Notes under the pieces: model-generated
What the model saw: the letters and a program-made list of their open reading frames with translations, nothing else
Database searches by the model: none
What the model was told of the DNA's origin: nothing
Program-made: the position numbers and the translations under genes
Part shown: piece after piece, positions 8,829-17,310 of the stretch
Layout: each line of letters begins with the position of its first letter
Position numbering within the stretch: the first letter of the stretch is position 1
Origin: Palsa-504 sp963769715
Lineage (GTDB): Bacteria; Actinomycetota; Actinomycetes; Streptosporangiales; Streptosporangiaceae
NCBI GenBank assembly: GCA_963769715.1
Contig: CAVYNE010000006.1
Location: forward strand, 310,001 to 374,000
Length of the DNA stretch: 64,000 nucleotides
Direction of reading: 5' to 3'

Positions 8829-9433
8829 CTGCCGATCCTCACCTTCCTGCCGCGGACGGACCAGCCTTCGCGGACCATCCTGCCCACCGTGCCGACGAGC
8901 AGCGACCGCTCGGCCACCTTGATCCGCTCGTGCAGCGTCGCCTCGTCGTCATCGTCGGCTACCGGGACGCTCGCCTGCGCCACGATCGGTCCCGCGTCCA
9001 CGCCGTCGTCGACGATGAAGACGGTGCAGCCGGTGACCTTCACTCCGTGGGCCAGCGCGTCCCGCACGCCGTGCGTCCCGGGAAACGACGGTAGCAGCGC
9101 GGGGTGCGTGTTCAGGCAGCGGCCGCCGAAGGAGTCGAGGAACGGCTTGCCGACGAGCTTCATGAACCCGGCCAGGATGACCAGGTCGGGCTCGTAGCCG
9201 GCGCAGGCACGGGCGAGGGCCGCGTCCCACTCCTCGCGGGCGGGATAGTCGGCCAGGCGTACGACGAAGGCGGGGAGGCCGGCCTGTTCGGCCCGCGCGA
9301 GCGCGTTGATCGCGGCCCGGTCCGCGCCCACCGCGACCACCTGCGCTCCGTAAGCCTCGTCGCGGCACGCGTCGATCAAGGCCTGAAGGTTGGTCCCCTC
9401 CCCGGAGACGAGCACCACCAGCCGCGAGGTCAC
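8825..9433 (-). CDS. purN: Phosphoribosylglycinamide formyltransferase PurN
   Basis: Transfers a formyl group from 10-formyl-THF to GAR in purine synthesis. It has 202 residues, the normal length. The N-terminus LVVLVSGEGTNLQALIDAC binds substrate phosphate. The catalytic region NTHPALLPSFPGTHGVRDAL is followed by GCTVFIVDDGVDAGPIVAQ, which carries the conserved Asn, His and Asp. The start is a GTG at 9433; no nearer ATG retains the first strand. It is the first gene of a purN-purH-folD run on the minus strand. Confidence 0.96.
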   Translation of the reverse strand: MTSRLVVLVSGEGTNLQALIDACRDEAYGAQVVAVGADRAAINALARAEQAGLPAFVVRLADYPAREEWDAALARACAGYEPDLVILAGFMKLVGKPFLDSFGGRCLNTHPALLPSFPGTHGVRDALAHGVKVTGCTVFIVDDGVDAGPIVAQASVPVADDDDEATLHERIKVAERSLLVGTVGRMVREGWSVRGRKVRIGS

Positions 9434-9490
9434 GGCGTCACCCTACGGCACGTGGCCGGGTGGTCGGTGGAGGGGGCAGAATAGGGTTCG

Positions 9491-9976
9491 ATGGCCAGAT
9501 ACCAGCCACCGGGCGGGCGCGAGCCGCAACCGAGAGGGATGCCGCCTGCCCGCCGACAGCTGCCGCCCCCCGATCCCGCCGTGCGCCAGCGGGCGCTGAC
9601 GGCGCTGATCCTAGGCGCGCTCAGCCTGGTCGGCCTGTCGCTGGGGCTCGGCAACCTGCGTCGGGGGATCTACGTGGCGGTCCTGACCCTGCTGTTCGCG
9701 GCGGCCGCGATCTGGCTCGGCATCACGGCGAGCAAGGAGGCGCGACGCAGTGGCACCGCCCGGCCGCGCTGGGCGGTCGGCGGCGTCGTGCTCGGCGGAC
9801 TTGGCCTCGCGTTCAGCGCGTTGTGGCTCCTCGTGCTGGCGGTGTTCTGGCCCCAGCTGAACGCGTACTACAGCTGCATGAGCAGCGCGATCACGGTGGC
9901 AGCCCAGCAGACGTGCCACCAGCAATTCACCAACTCGGTGGGCGGCGAGATCAGCGTGCTGCAGAACGGCAAGTAA
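9491..9976 (+). CDS. Small membrane protein, DUF4190-like
   Basis: 161 residues with a proline-rich cytosolic N-terminus (about 1-30) and three or four hydrophobic segments: ALTALILGALSLVGLSLGL, YVAVLTLLFAAAAIWLGI and VGGVVLGGLGLAFSALWLLV. A short C-terminal tail has two cysteines (YYSC and QQTCHQQF), probably extracytoplasmic. The pattern resembles actinobacterial DUF4190 proteins, whose function is unknown. It is transcribed away from purN and converges with the DUF6350 gene, 11 bp apart. Confidence 0.8.
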   Translation: MARYQPPGGREPQPRGMPPARRQLPPPDPAVRQRALTALILGALSLVGLSLGLGNLRRGIYVAVLTLLFAAAAIWLGITASKEARRSGTARPRWAVGGVVLGGLGLAFSALWLLVLAVFWPQLNAYYSCMSSAITVAAQQTCHQQFTNSVGGEISVLQNGK

Positions 9977-9987
9977 ACCCGCGCCTA

Positions 9988-11535
9988 TTACAGCTCGTCC
10001 GGGTATCCCTCTTCGATCAGGCCGACTGGTGCCTCGTCGTCCTGGTCGGCGGCGGCCCACGGATTCAGGTAGATGCGGTGGCCATCGGCGTTGTCGGTCG
10101 AATCGTGCTGGTCCGGGGGAATGTGCTGGCCCGGGGGGGCGACCCCCCGGAACCCCCCGCGACTGGGGGGAAACCGTTCCCCCCAGACCCCCTCGGCCCC
10201 CTCGGCCCCCTCGGACCCCTCTTGGGAGGGAACCATCCCCGCAGACCCCCCTTGGGCCACCCTTCGGGGGGAGGCGCGGCGGAGGATGAGCCAGTTGGCG
10301 GCGGCGGCGGCCAGCGCGGCGGTGACGCCGATCTCCAGGATCGCCACCAGTCCGACCTGGAACCCGGACGGGCCGACCGCGGACAGGCGGCCGTCGCCGA
10401 GCGGGCCGCCCGCGAACGCCGCTCCCAGGCCAGCCAGGCCACCGGTCGCCGTCCCCGCGGCGAATCCCCACAGCGGGGCCGCCTCGATCACCGGCGTCGG
10501 CGCGATCCGCACCGTGACGATCCCGGCGAAGATGCCGGCCAGGTACGGCAGGGCGAGCACCGCGACCGGTACCCAGGCCGGACCGCCGGGCCGAGCCTGG
10601 GACGGGATGGCCGCGAGCATCGGGAAGGCGGGGACCGCGCCGAGCACCGAGCCGGTCGGGGCGACCACAGTGCCGGTGCCGAACGCGAATCCCGGGCCGA
10701 GAGCGTAGGCGATCGCCCAGATGACCGCGTTCGGGAGGTAGGCGAGCTGGGCCAGCAACAGCAGCGCCGCGCCGCCCATGCCGGGCGCGAGCGCGTCGGT
10801 GGCCGCCCTGACCTCGGGCAGGTGCACGGCGAGGGAGGCGCCCGCCAGCACCGCGCCCGCCGCGGCGAGGATCGCGGCCGAGCCGAGCATGCCCATGACG
10901 ATCGACCGCGGCCTGGGCGGCATCAGGCCCGCCAGCCGCGACCACGGCGCCAGCCCGCGGGCCGCGCCCAGCCCGCCCGCCACCAGGGCCAGCAGGAAGG
11001 ACGCGACCACCGCCTGCAACAGTGAGGGCGCCGCGACGGCCGTCCGGCTCGCCACCGCCAGCGCGCCGGCCAGCAACGCGTACGGCAGAGCCAGCGCGAT
11101 CGCCGCGTAGCCGACGTGACGCAGCCGGGTGACCGCGCCGGCCCGCACCACCCACCGCCCGGCCATGGCCAGCAGCGAGCCCGGCAGCAGCACCAGACCG
11201 AGCGGCAGCAAGCCGATCTGCCCGGCGCCGCGGACGGTGAAGCCGACGTGGTGCGCCACCAGCCAGAGCATCGCGGCGCTGCGCAGCACCCCGCCGAGGC
11301 CGGTGCCGATACCGACGTGCGGCGCGGTGATCCAGCCGATCGCGGTGAGCGTGGTGAGCACGGCCAGCCCGCTGGCGGCCGCCGCACAGGCGGCGATGCC
11401 GCCCGTGACGACGAGCGGCCGGGCGGGCTGCGGGCCGGGTCTGCGGCCGTCACCGGACCCGAACTGGTCAGGCAGGCCTGGACCCGAAGGCCCCTCCGGG
11501 TCTGGAGCCAGCGGCGCTCTGGCGGAAACACTCAC
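9988..11535 (-). CDS. DUF6350 family polytopic membrane protein
   Basis: 515 residues with roughly ten hydrophobic helices, among them GGIAACAAAASGLAVLTTLT and IGLLPLGLVLLPGSLLAMAG. The second is a recognisable core motif of DUF6350 proteins, which in many actinomycetes lie between sucD and purN exactly as here. Function is unknown. The C-terminal tail (about residues 425-515) is low-complexity and includes EGSEGAEGAEGVWG; it is translated from a copy of the G-rich modular repeat. That suggests the repeat inserted into, or expanded within, a dispensable cytosolic tail. Confidence 0.85.
   Translation of the reverse strand: MSVSARAPLAPDPEGPSGPGLPDQFGSGDGRRPGPQPARPLVVTGGIAACAAAASGLAVLTTLTAIGWITAPHVGIGTGLGGVLRSAAMLWLVAHHVGFTVRGAGQIGLLPLGLVLLPGSLLAMAGRWVVRAGAVTRLRHVGYAAIALALPYALLAGALAVASRTAVAAPSLLQAVVASFLLALVAGGLGAARGLAPWSRLAGLMPPRPRSIVMGMLGSAAILAAAGAVLAGASLAVHLPEVRAATDALAPGMGGAALLLLAQLAYLPNAVIWAIAYALGPGFAFGTGTVVAPTGSVLGAVPAFPMLAAIPSQARPGGPAWVPVAVLALPYLAGIFAGIVTVRIAPTPVIEAAPLWGFAAGTATGGLAGLGAAFAGGPLGDGRLSAVGPSGFQVGLVAILEIGVTAALAAAAANWLILRRASPRRVAQGGSAGMVPSQEGSEGAEGAEGVWGERFPPSRGGFRGVAPPGQHIPPDQHDSTDNADGHRIYLNPWAAADQDDEAPVGLIEEGYPDEL
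10128..10275. repeat. G-rich modular repeat, copy C, inside a coding region
   Basis: Runs of C and G (GGCGACCCCCCGGAACCCCC, then ACTGGGGGGAAACCGTTCCC, then three tandem CCCTCGGCC units) share modules with copies A and B. Here they lie in frame within the C-terminal tail codons of the DUF6350 gene. Confidence 0.6.
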
Positions 11536-11589
11536 AAAGCCGATCCTGGCAACGATCGCCTCCCGACGGCAGGAGGCGCGCCGGTCGGA

Positions 11590-12477
11590 TTAGCGCGCGC
11601 GCATGATGTCGCGCACGAGGCCCGCGGTCTCGCTCGGGGTCTTGCCGACGCGGACGCCGGCCTTCTCCAGGGCTTCCTTCTTGGCCTGCGCGGTGCCCGA
11701 GGAGCCCGAGATGATCGCGCCGGCGTGCCCCATCGTCTTGCCCTCGGGCGCGGTGAACCCGGCCACGTACCCGACGACCGGCTTGGTCACGTGCTGCTCG
11801 ATGAAGGCTCCGGCCCGCTCCTCGGCGTCGCCGCCGATCTCGCCGATCATGACGATGGCGTCGGTCTCCGGGTCCTGCTCGAACGCCTGCAGGCAGTCGA
11901 TGTGGGTGGTCCCGATCACCGGGTCGCCGCCGATGCCGACCGCGGTGGAGAAGCCGATGTCTCGCAGCTCGTACATCATCTGGTAGGTCAGCGTGCCGGA
12001 CTTGGAGACCAGCCCGATCCGCCCGGCGGTGGTGATGTCGGCCGGGATGATGCCGGCGTTGGACTGGCCGGGAGAGGCGACGCCCGGGCAGTTCGGCCCG
12101 ATGATCCTGGTACGGTTGCCCGCCGCGGTCGCGCGCGCCCAGAACTCGGCGGTGTCGTGCACCGGGACGCCCTCGGTGATCACGATGCACAGGCCGATCT
12201 GCGCCTCGATCGCCTCGATCACCGCGTCCTTGGTGCCGGAGGCGGGCACGAACACCACGGACACGTCGGCGCCGGTGGCGGCCATGGTGTCGGCGACCGT
12301 GCCGAACACCGGGACATCGGTGCCGTTCAGGTCGATCCTCTGGCCCGCCTTGCGGGGATTGGTGCCGCCGACGATCGCGGTGCCCGCGGCCAGCATCCGC
12401 GCGCCGTGCCTGCGCCCCTCGGAGCCGGTGATGCCCTGGATCATGACCCGGCTCTGGCCGGTCAGGAAGATCGCCAT
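11590..12477 (-). CDS. sucD: Succinyl-CoA synthetase (ADP/GDP-forming) alpha subunit
   Basis: TCA-cycle enzyme that makes succinate and a nucleoside triphosphate from succinyl-CoA. The alpha subunit binds CoA and carries the phosphohistidine. It has 295 residues starting MAIFLTGQSRVMIQGITGSEG. The CoA-binding core contains RIIGPNCPGVASPG, and the active-site histidine is His251 in MGHAGAIISGSSGTA. An upstream in-frame ATG at 12534 exists, but I chose 12477 because it begins one base after the sucC stop and gives the standard N-terminus. Confidence 0.97.
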   Translation of the reverse strand: MAIFLTGQSRVMIQGITGSEGRRHGARMLAAGTAIVGGTNPRKAGQRIDLNGTDVPVFGTVADTMAATGADVSVVFVPASGTKDAVIEAIEAQIGLCIVITEGVPVHDTAEFWARATAAGNRTRIIGPNCPGVASPGQSNAGIIPADITTAGRIGLVSKSGTLTYQMMYELRDIGFSTAVGIGGDPVIGTTHIDCLQAFEQDPETDAIVMIGEIGGDAEERAGAFIEQHVTKPVVGYVAGFTAPEGKTMGHAGAIISGSSGTAQAKKEALEKAGVRVGKTPSETAGLVRDIMRAR

Positions 12478-12478
12478 C

Positions 12479-13675
12479 TCATGCTCCCTTCGGTGCCGCG
12501 GCCGCCAGTTCGGCGGACCGGCGGGCCGCGCCATCCATCGTCGCCACCTGCTCGACCGTCTTGATGGCGGCGTCCGTCAGGATGCGCCTGCCCTCGGCGG
12601 CCTTGTTCCCGTCCAGGCGGACCACGATCGGGCGGTCCACCTGCTCCCCGCGCGATTCCAGCATGGCGATCGCCGAGACGATCCCGTTGGCCACCGCGTC
12701 GCAGGAGGTGATCCCGCCGAAGACGTTGACCAGGACGCTGCGCACGGCCGGGTCGGACAGCACGATCTCCAGGCCGTTGGCCATGACCTCGGCGGATGCA
12801 CCGCCGCCGATGTCGAGGAAGTTAGCCGGCTTGATCCCGCCGAACTCCTGACCCGCGTAGGCCACCACGTCCAGGGTGGACATGACCAGGCCCGCGCCGT
12901 TGCCGATGATGCCGACCTGGCCGTCGAGCTTGACGTAGTTGAGGTGCTTCTCCTTCGCGCGGGCCTCGATCGGGTCGGTGCTGCTGGTGTCGTCGAACCG
13001 CGCGTGCTGCTGGCGGAACGCGGCATTGTCGTCGAGCGTCACCTTGCCGTCGACCGCCAGGACCTGACCGTCCTCGGTCAGCGCCAGCGGGTTGACCTCG
13101 ACCAGCGTGGCGTCCTCGTCGGCGAACATCGCCCACAGCCGCTCGGCCAGCAGGGCGGCGCCTTCCGCGGCCTGCGCCGGGATGCGCCCGGCCGCGATGA
13201 TCTCGGCGGCCTGGGCGGCGTCCACGCCGGTCAGCGGCGATACCGGGATCCTGGCCACCGCGTCGGGGCTGCTGTGCGCGACCTCCTCGATCTCCATGCC
13301 GCCCTGCACCGTGCAGATCGACAGGAACGTCCGGCCGGCCCGGTCAAGCAGAAACGACAGGTAGTACTCGGCCGCGATGTCGACCGCCTGGGCGATGAGC
13401 ACCGTGTACACGGTATGGCCCTTGATGTCCATGCCGAGGATCTGGCTGGCCTTGGCGTACGCCTCGTCCGGGCCGTTGGCCAGCTTCACGCCGCCGGCCT
13501 TGCCGCGCCCGCCGGTCTTGACCTGCGCCTTCACCACGACAAGCGGGTGGCCTTGGGCGGCAAACTCCGCGGCGACGTCTCGCGCTTCTTCGGCCGTGCG
13601 GGCGACCTTGCCCGGCTGCACCGGGACGCCGTATTCGGCGAACAGTCCTTTCGCCTGATACTCAAACAGGTCCAC
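12479..13675 (-). CDS. sucC: Succinyl-CoA synthetase beta subunit
   Basis: Nucleotide-binding ATP-grasp subunit, 398 residues, starting MDLFEYQAKGLFAEYGVPV. The ATP-grasp region has VKAQVKTGGRGKAGGVKLA, and the C-terminal half has VEVNPLALTEDG and NVFGGITSCDAVANGIV. It starts with GTG (13675). It forms an operon with sucD. Only 85 bp separate its start from the stop of an integrase on the same strand, so the native sucC promoter is either within those 85 bp or was displaced by insertion (inference). Confidence 0.97.
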   Translation of the reverse strand: MDLFEYQAKGLFAEYGVPVQPGKVARTAEEARDVAAEFAAQGHPLVVVKAQVKTGGRGKAGGVKLANGPDEAYAKASQILGMDIKGHTVYTVLIAQAVDIAAEYYLSFLLDRAGRTFLSICTVQGGMEIEEVAHSSPDAVARIPVSPLTGVDAAQAAEIIAAGRIPAQAAEGAALLAERLWAMFADEDATLVEVNPLALTEDGQVLAVDGKVTLDDNAAFRQQHARFDDTSSTDPIEARAKEKHLNYVKLDGQVGIIGNGAGLVMSTLDVVAYAGQEFGGIKPANFLDIGGGASAEVMANGLEIVLSDPAVRSVLVNVFGGITSCDAVANGIVSAIAMLESRGEQVDRPIVVRLDGNKAAEGRRILTDAAIKTVEQVATMDGAARRSAELAAAAPKGA

Positions 13676-13760
13676 TCTTAATCTCCACGATTTCTGCTGC
13701 TCATCAGCCTAATCATCCGATCGGTCAAGACCTTGGTAGCCCAACTGGGAGCCTAAGGGG

Positions 13761-14905
13761 TCAGCTTTGGCCTCCGTCTGTCTTTCCTCTGCTGTCGAAC
13801 AACGGGCCCAGTGCGATGGCAGCGGTGCGCGTAACCGGGCGGAGCTGGTGCCTGTAGACGACCTCGGTTGTCCGAGTGCTGGAGTGGCCCACCGCGTCCG
13901 CGATCTGCTCGATGGGTACGCCGGAATCCGACAGAAGCGAGACGAACGTGTGGCGGAGCTCGCGTGGCGTCCAGCCCCGGCCGAGGCCCGCCTTCTCGGT
14001 GATCCGCTTGAACTCCATCCGGACGTCGGTCGCGTACATCGGGCCACCGAGCTTCGTGCAGAACACCAGCTTGTTCTCCTTCCAAGCCGTCCCGGCTTTC
14101 GCCCGGTAGGCCGCCTGCTTCAAGACCAGGTCCCGCAGCGCCTCCACGGCGATCTCGGGGATCTGGAACACGCGCCGCGATTTCTCAGTCTTGGTCTCCC
14201 CGGTGCGCCGTACCGATCGGTAGACGGCCACTGTGCCAGCCTCAAGGTCCACCTCGGACCAGCGCAGGGCGCGGGCTTCCTCGGTACGGATGCCGCCGAG
14301 CATACTCACGGCGACATACGGCCACAGGCGCTCTCCCTTGGCTGCGTCCAGCACGGCAAGAGCCTGCTCCAGGTCAAGTGACCTCGACTGCCGTCCCGGC
14401 TGCCCTGCGGGCACGGCAGTTAGATCCGCGACATTCCGCACTACGAGGTCATTGACCATCGCGTTGCGGATGGCCTGGATCAGGATCATCCGGGCCAGCC
14501 TAACGCTCCTGGTTGAGAAGCGCTTAGCCAGCTTGCCAAGTGCGAAGTCGACGTCCCGCACCTTCAGCTCGACAAGCTTGACGTTGCCGATCAGCTCGGT
14601 TAGGTGCCTGGTCATGATCCGGTAGCCCGTGACGGTAGTTTCTGCCTGCGTGTTCAGGGTCTCCAGCCAGTCCTTCAGGCACTGCTCGATGGTGTAATTG
14701 GCGGGGGTGCGGACGCCCGCGGCGAGTTCCTGGTGCTTGGTGCGTAGCTTGTCCTTGACCTCGGTTTTGGTCTTGCCGCGAACGGCGATCCGGTCCCGCG
14801 GCCGTCCGGCTTCCAGCCCACCGTGATCGATCCGGTCCAACGGTCTCGGCTCCGGTCGTAGTAGATCGAATCCTCGCCCCGGGCACGGCGCTTGATGTCC
14901 GCCAT
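13761..14905 (-). pseudogene. Tyrosine recombinase (phage/ICE integrase), frameshifted near its N-terminus
   Basis: Site-specific integrase of the actinobacterial ICE/phage type. The N-terminus MADIKRRARGEDSIYYD and WTGSITVGWKPDGR begins at ATG 14905 after AGGAGG. The rest (RDRIAVRGKTKTEVKDKL, SAM-like domain, catalytic domain) is in another frame, open from about 14840. The frames join near 14795-14805 in a GGCCGCGG run and differ by one missing base. The catalytic domain looks intact: Arg in GGIRTEEARALRW, TPRELRHTFVSL, GHSSTRTTEVVYRHQ with the nucleophilic Tyr. Full length would be about 381 residues. It reads toward sucC, 85 bp away, as expected for an integrase next to its attachment site. 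The frameshift may be genuine or a sequencing error. Confidence 0.85.
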
Positions 14906-14927
14906 GACTCCTCCTAACGAGCCTCGG

Positions 14928-15059
14928 TCAGAGACCTTTCCATATCTCTACGGGGATGAGACGCCTGCAGCCGAGCTTTAGTGTTGGTAACCGCCGTAAC
15001 CGCATGCCGTCGTTGATCAGGTCGCGGGTCACGCCGAGCTCGCCAGCAACTACAAACAC
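14928..15059 (-). pseudogene. Excisionase-like helix-turn-helix fragment
   Basis: A 43-codon frame that opens with GTG and lies 22 bp before the integrase start. It reads AGELGVTRDLINDGMRLRRL and then PTLKLGCRRLIPVEIW, the winged HTH pattern of AlpA/excisionase-type proteins usually found just upstream of this integrase family. The homologous frame continues 15 codons further upstream (TKYLPIL) with no ATG. The protein therefore looks truncated, with part of the first helix missing. An intact protein would set the direction of integrase action; this one is probably not functional. Confidence 0.55.
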
Positions 15060-15547
15060 CAAAATAGGCAGATACTTCGTCTCAAACCCGATACATAGTT
15101 GAAGTTAGCAGGGTTCCTGTCGCTCCTACGGTATGCAAAGGGAGTGAGCATGGCGGATCTGCTTCAGCTGCAAAAGGTATGCTTCAGACCTATTGTACCA
15201 TAATAGCAGCCGTGGTGCTGAGTGCCGGAGAACGCCGTCTCTGCGGTCTGCAGAAGCGCATGTACCGCGCAATTACAAGCTCGCCCCTAGAAGGACGCCA
15301 TCCGCGTCTAGCGCCCGCCTCAGCACCCGGTGAACACGCCAATGACTGGCTGAAATCTCGACGATCCTACAGAAGGTACGCTGTTCCTTGGCGAACCGGG
15401 CAACTGACAGCCGTTTATTTCTTCAACCTCGCGGAATTGAAGGAAGAGGAAGGTTCATTGCCGTAACCACGCAAAGCGCGCCCATGACTCTGATGCGCGC
15501 GGCAACATTCCGGTAACGCCAAAGGACAGGCCGAATTGAGCGGACAT
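15060..15547. other. Gene-poor AT-richer stretch
   Basis: No convincing gene. A 17-codon plus-strand frame at 15150 (MADLLQLQKVCFRPIVP) follows AAAGGGAG and might be a leader or remnant. The longer plus-strand frame at 15179-15466 has no recognisable composition or ribosome site. Base composition is clearly less GC-rich than the flanking core genes. Confidence 0.4.
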
Positions 15548-16321
15548 CTAATGCGGGTGAATGGCATCAGAATGAGCCACCAAGGTAGAAATAATAACCG
15601 CAATTACGCCAAGGATTCCGACAATCAAACCAGCTATGCCCATCCTATCGATATTCGGACGCCGAGACTGGGCAGAAAGGTTGAGATGTGTCCGATTCCG
15701 GCGATCAAGCAGGCTCCCCACAAAAATACCTACTCCACCCAGCAGTGCCCCAAGAGAAAACAAGAGGAGCAAGACACCTCCCAGCGAAGTGTGCTGACTA
15801 AGGGCGCCAGCGATAGGGGAGGTAACACCGGCCGCCACTGCGCAGCCAACAAGGAGCAATGTAGGACGGGAATGACCCCGCCCGGTGATCAGGGGAGACT
15901 GCGTGCCTTCAAGCAGTTCCCGAAGCACACTACTGCGACCCCGAACCCACTCCTCATCGCCGCTTACCGACACATGGACACCCTCATTCGAAATGCGTCT
16001 TCCAGCTAGTATCCTGACGGATACTGATCGATTTGCCGTGCTGACGCGCAGCTGAAGGTTATCCATGTGATTTGGATTTTCTGCGAAAGTATCTTCCCTG
16101 AGGCTCGCCAGCAGCGAATCTATAGAATTCGCTTCGACGTGCGTCTCTACTCTGCCTTTCTGCGTATTCGTAACGGAGACGCAGGCATCTTCCGGGAACC
16201 CCTCTTTGGCCTTGGACCAAAGACGATCCAACTTGGATTCTGATATGTTACATCCGTGCAGTATAAATCGAGACTCTGACTTAATTGAAGTCGGGTGATA
16301 AAAGCCAGGATTCTCATTCAT
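15548..16321 (-). CDS. Hypothetical membrane protein, AT-rich codon use
   Basis: 257 residues, not recognised. Residues 1-150 are soluble and polar with no known motif. Three hydrophobic segments follow: TLLLVGCAVAAGVTSPIAGA, GGVLLLLFSLGALLGGVGIF and MGIAGLIVGILGVIAVIIST. The protein may have a cytosolic sensor or effector domain and a C-terminal membrane anchor. Codons use many A/T third positions, unlike the core genes, which points to horizontal origin. It lies downstream of the XRE-DUF5753 regulator on the same strand (about 135 bp), in the position where a DUF397 partner is often found. A membrane target regulated by that system is a guess. Confidence 0.65.
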   Translation of the reverse strand: MNENPGFYHPTSIKSESRFILHGCNISESKLDRLWSKAKEGFPEDACVSVTNTQKGRVETHVEANSIDSLLASLREDTFAENPNHMDNLQLRVSTANRSVSVRILAGRRISNEGVHVSVSGDEEWVRGRSSVLRELLEGTQSPLITGRGHSRPTLLLVGCAVAAGVTSPIAGALSQHTSLGGVLLLLFSLGALLGGVGIFVGSLLDRRNRTHLNLSAQSRRPNIDRMGIAGLIVGILGVIAVIISTLVAHSDAIHPH

Positions 16322-16455
16322 CCTGAACTCCCCTGGACACTATGAGTACACCCCGCGTGCACAACTGTGCGGTGAACTACGGCCGACTAACAAGGGGCCC
16401 TCTGTACACGCATGAATCTAGAGGGACCTGAGGTTCTAAGAGTTTCCGAGGAACG

Positions 16456-17310
16456 TTACGATAACTCTTCGAAATCTTTTGTTATTTCTTGGATAAGCTT
16501 GATAGAGCTAGCTGGAGCGAGAGCAGACGCCCTCAGATGCTCTAGAACTTCTTTGTAGCGCTGGATTTCCGACTCACGTTCAAGATAAAAGTGTCCCGCC
16601 AGATTTTCGACGAATACTACTGGCGACTGTACAGAGCTATCAAATTCCAGCAATGTGAACGTATTATCCAGACCAGGGTAGGCGCCGACTTCAAATGGAA
16701 CAATCTGTATCGTTACATTGGGAGTATCCGCAACATTTAGTATCTTATAAAGCTGCTCCTTCATCACATCGCCCCCGCCAACTGCCCGGCGGAGCGCCGA
16801 TTCGTCGATCAAGGACCAGAAGTAGGGTGGCTCCGGGCTTCGTAGGAGCTCCTGTCTTATCATCCTTGAGGCCACGCGTTCATCCAGAATACGGTCCTCG
16901 ATTCGGGGAAGCATGTCCTTAATAACAGCCCGGGCATACCGCTCAGTTTGAAAGGCCCATGGAACAATAGCCGATTCATGTGAGCTGATCCATTTGGCTT
17001 CGATTTCAAGGCTGATCAACGGATCGATGGCCAGGGCGTCGAACTTGTTCCACCAGCCCTGCTGTTTAGCCTCACGAGCCAGAGTCATTAGGCGTACCTG
17101 CTCCGCGTCATCGACATGGTAGATCAGACAAAGGTCACGAACGTCGCGGAGGCTTGCTGACCGGGTCCCGGTCTCGATCCGACTGATCTTCGGAGGTGAG
17201 CATAGGAGTTTTCCTGCGACATCCTCAACTGTCAGACCGGCTTGTTTCCGGAGTTCACGGAGCCGACTGGCCAGTTCCCGGCGCCGGAGCGTTGGACTAC
17301 CTTCTGCCAT
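16456..17310 (-). CDS. XRE-family regulator with DUF5753 domain
   Basis: 284 residues. An N-terminal Cro/C1 helix-turn-helix (about residues 5-65: LASRLRELRKQAGLTVEDVA, then SPPKISRIETG) is followed by the DUF5753 domain (about 80-275: IVPWAFQTERYARAVI, then FWSLIDESALRRAVGG, ending in VEHLRASAL-like helices). This architecture is abundant in actinomycetes and is usually paired with DUF397 proteins; some members act in development or in toxin-antitoxin-like pairs. I chose the ATG at 17310 because it puts the HTH at the N-terminus and gives the normal length; the open frame runs on to 17751 without matching anything. A truncated DUF397 gene lies 6 kb away (23649). Confidence 0.88.
   Translation of the reverse strand: MAEGSPTLRRRELASRLRELRKQAGLTVEDVAGKLLCSPPKISRIETGTRSASLRDVRDLCLIYHVDDAEQVRLMTLAREAKQQGWWNKFDALAIDPLISLEIEAKWISSHESAIVPWAFQTERYARAVIKDMLPRIEDRILDERVASRMIRQELLRSPEPPYFWSLIDESALRRAVGGGDVMKEQLYKILNVADTPNVTIQIVPFEVGAYPGLDNTFTLLEFDSSVQSPVVFVENLAGHFYLERESEIQRYKEVLEHLRASALAPASSIKLIQEITKDFEELS

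Noticed and set aside
13676..13760. tRNA gene as integrase attachment site
   Set aside because: No cloverleaf or GTTCGAATC-type T-arm could be found in the 85 bp or around the second integrase.
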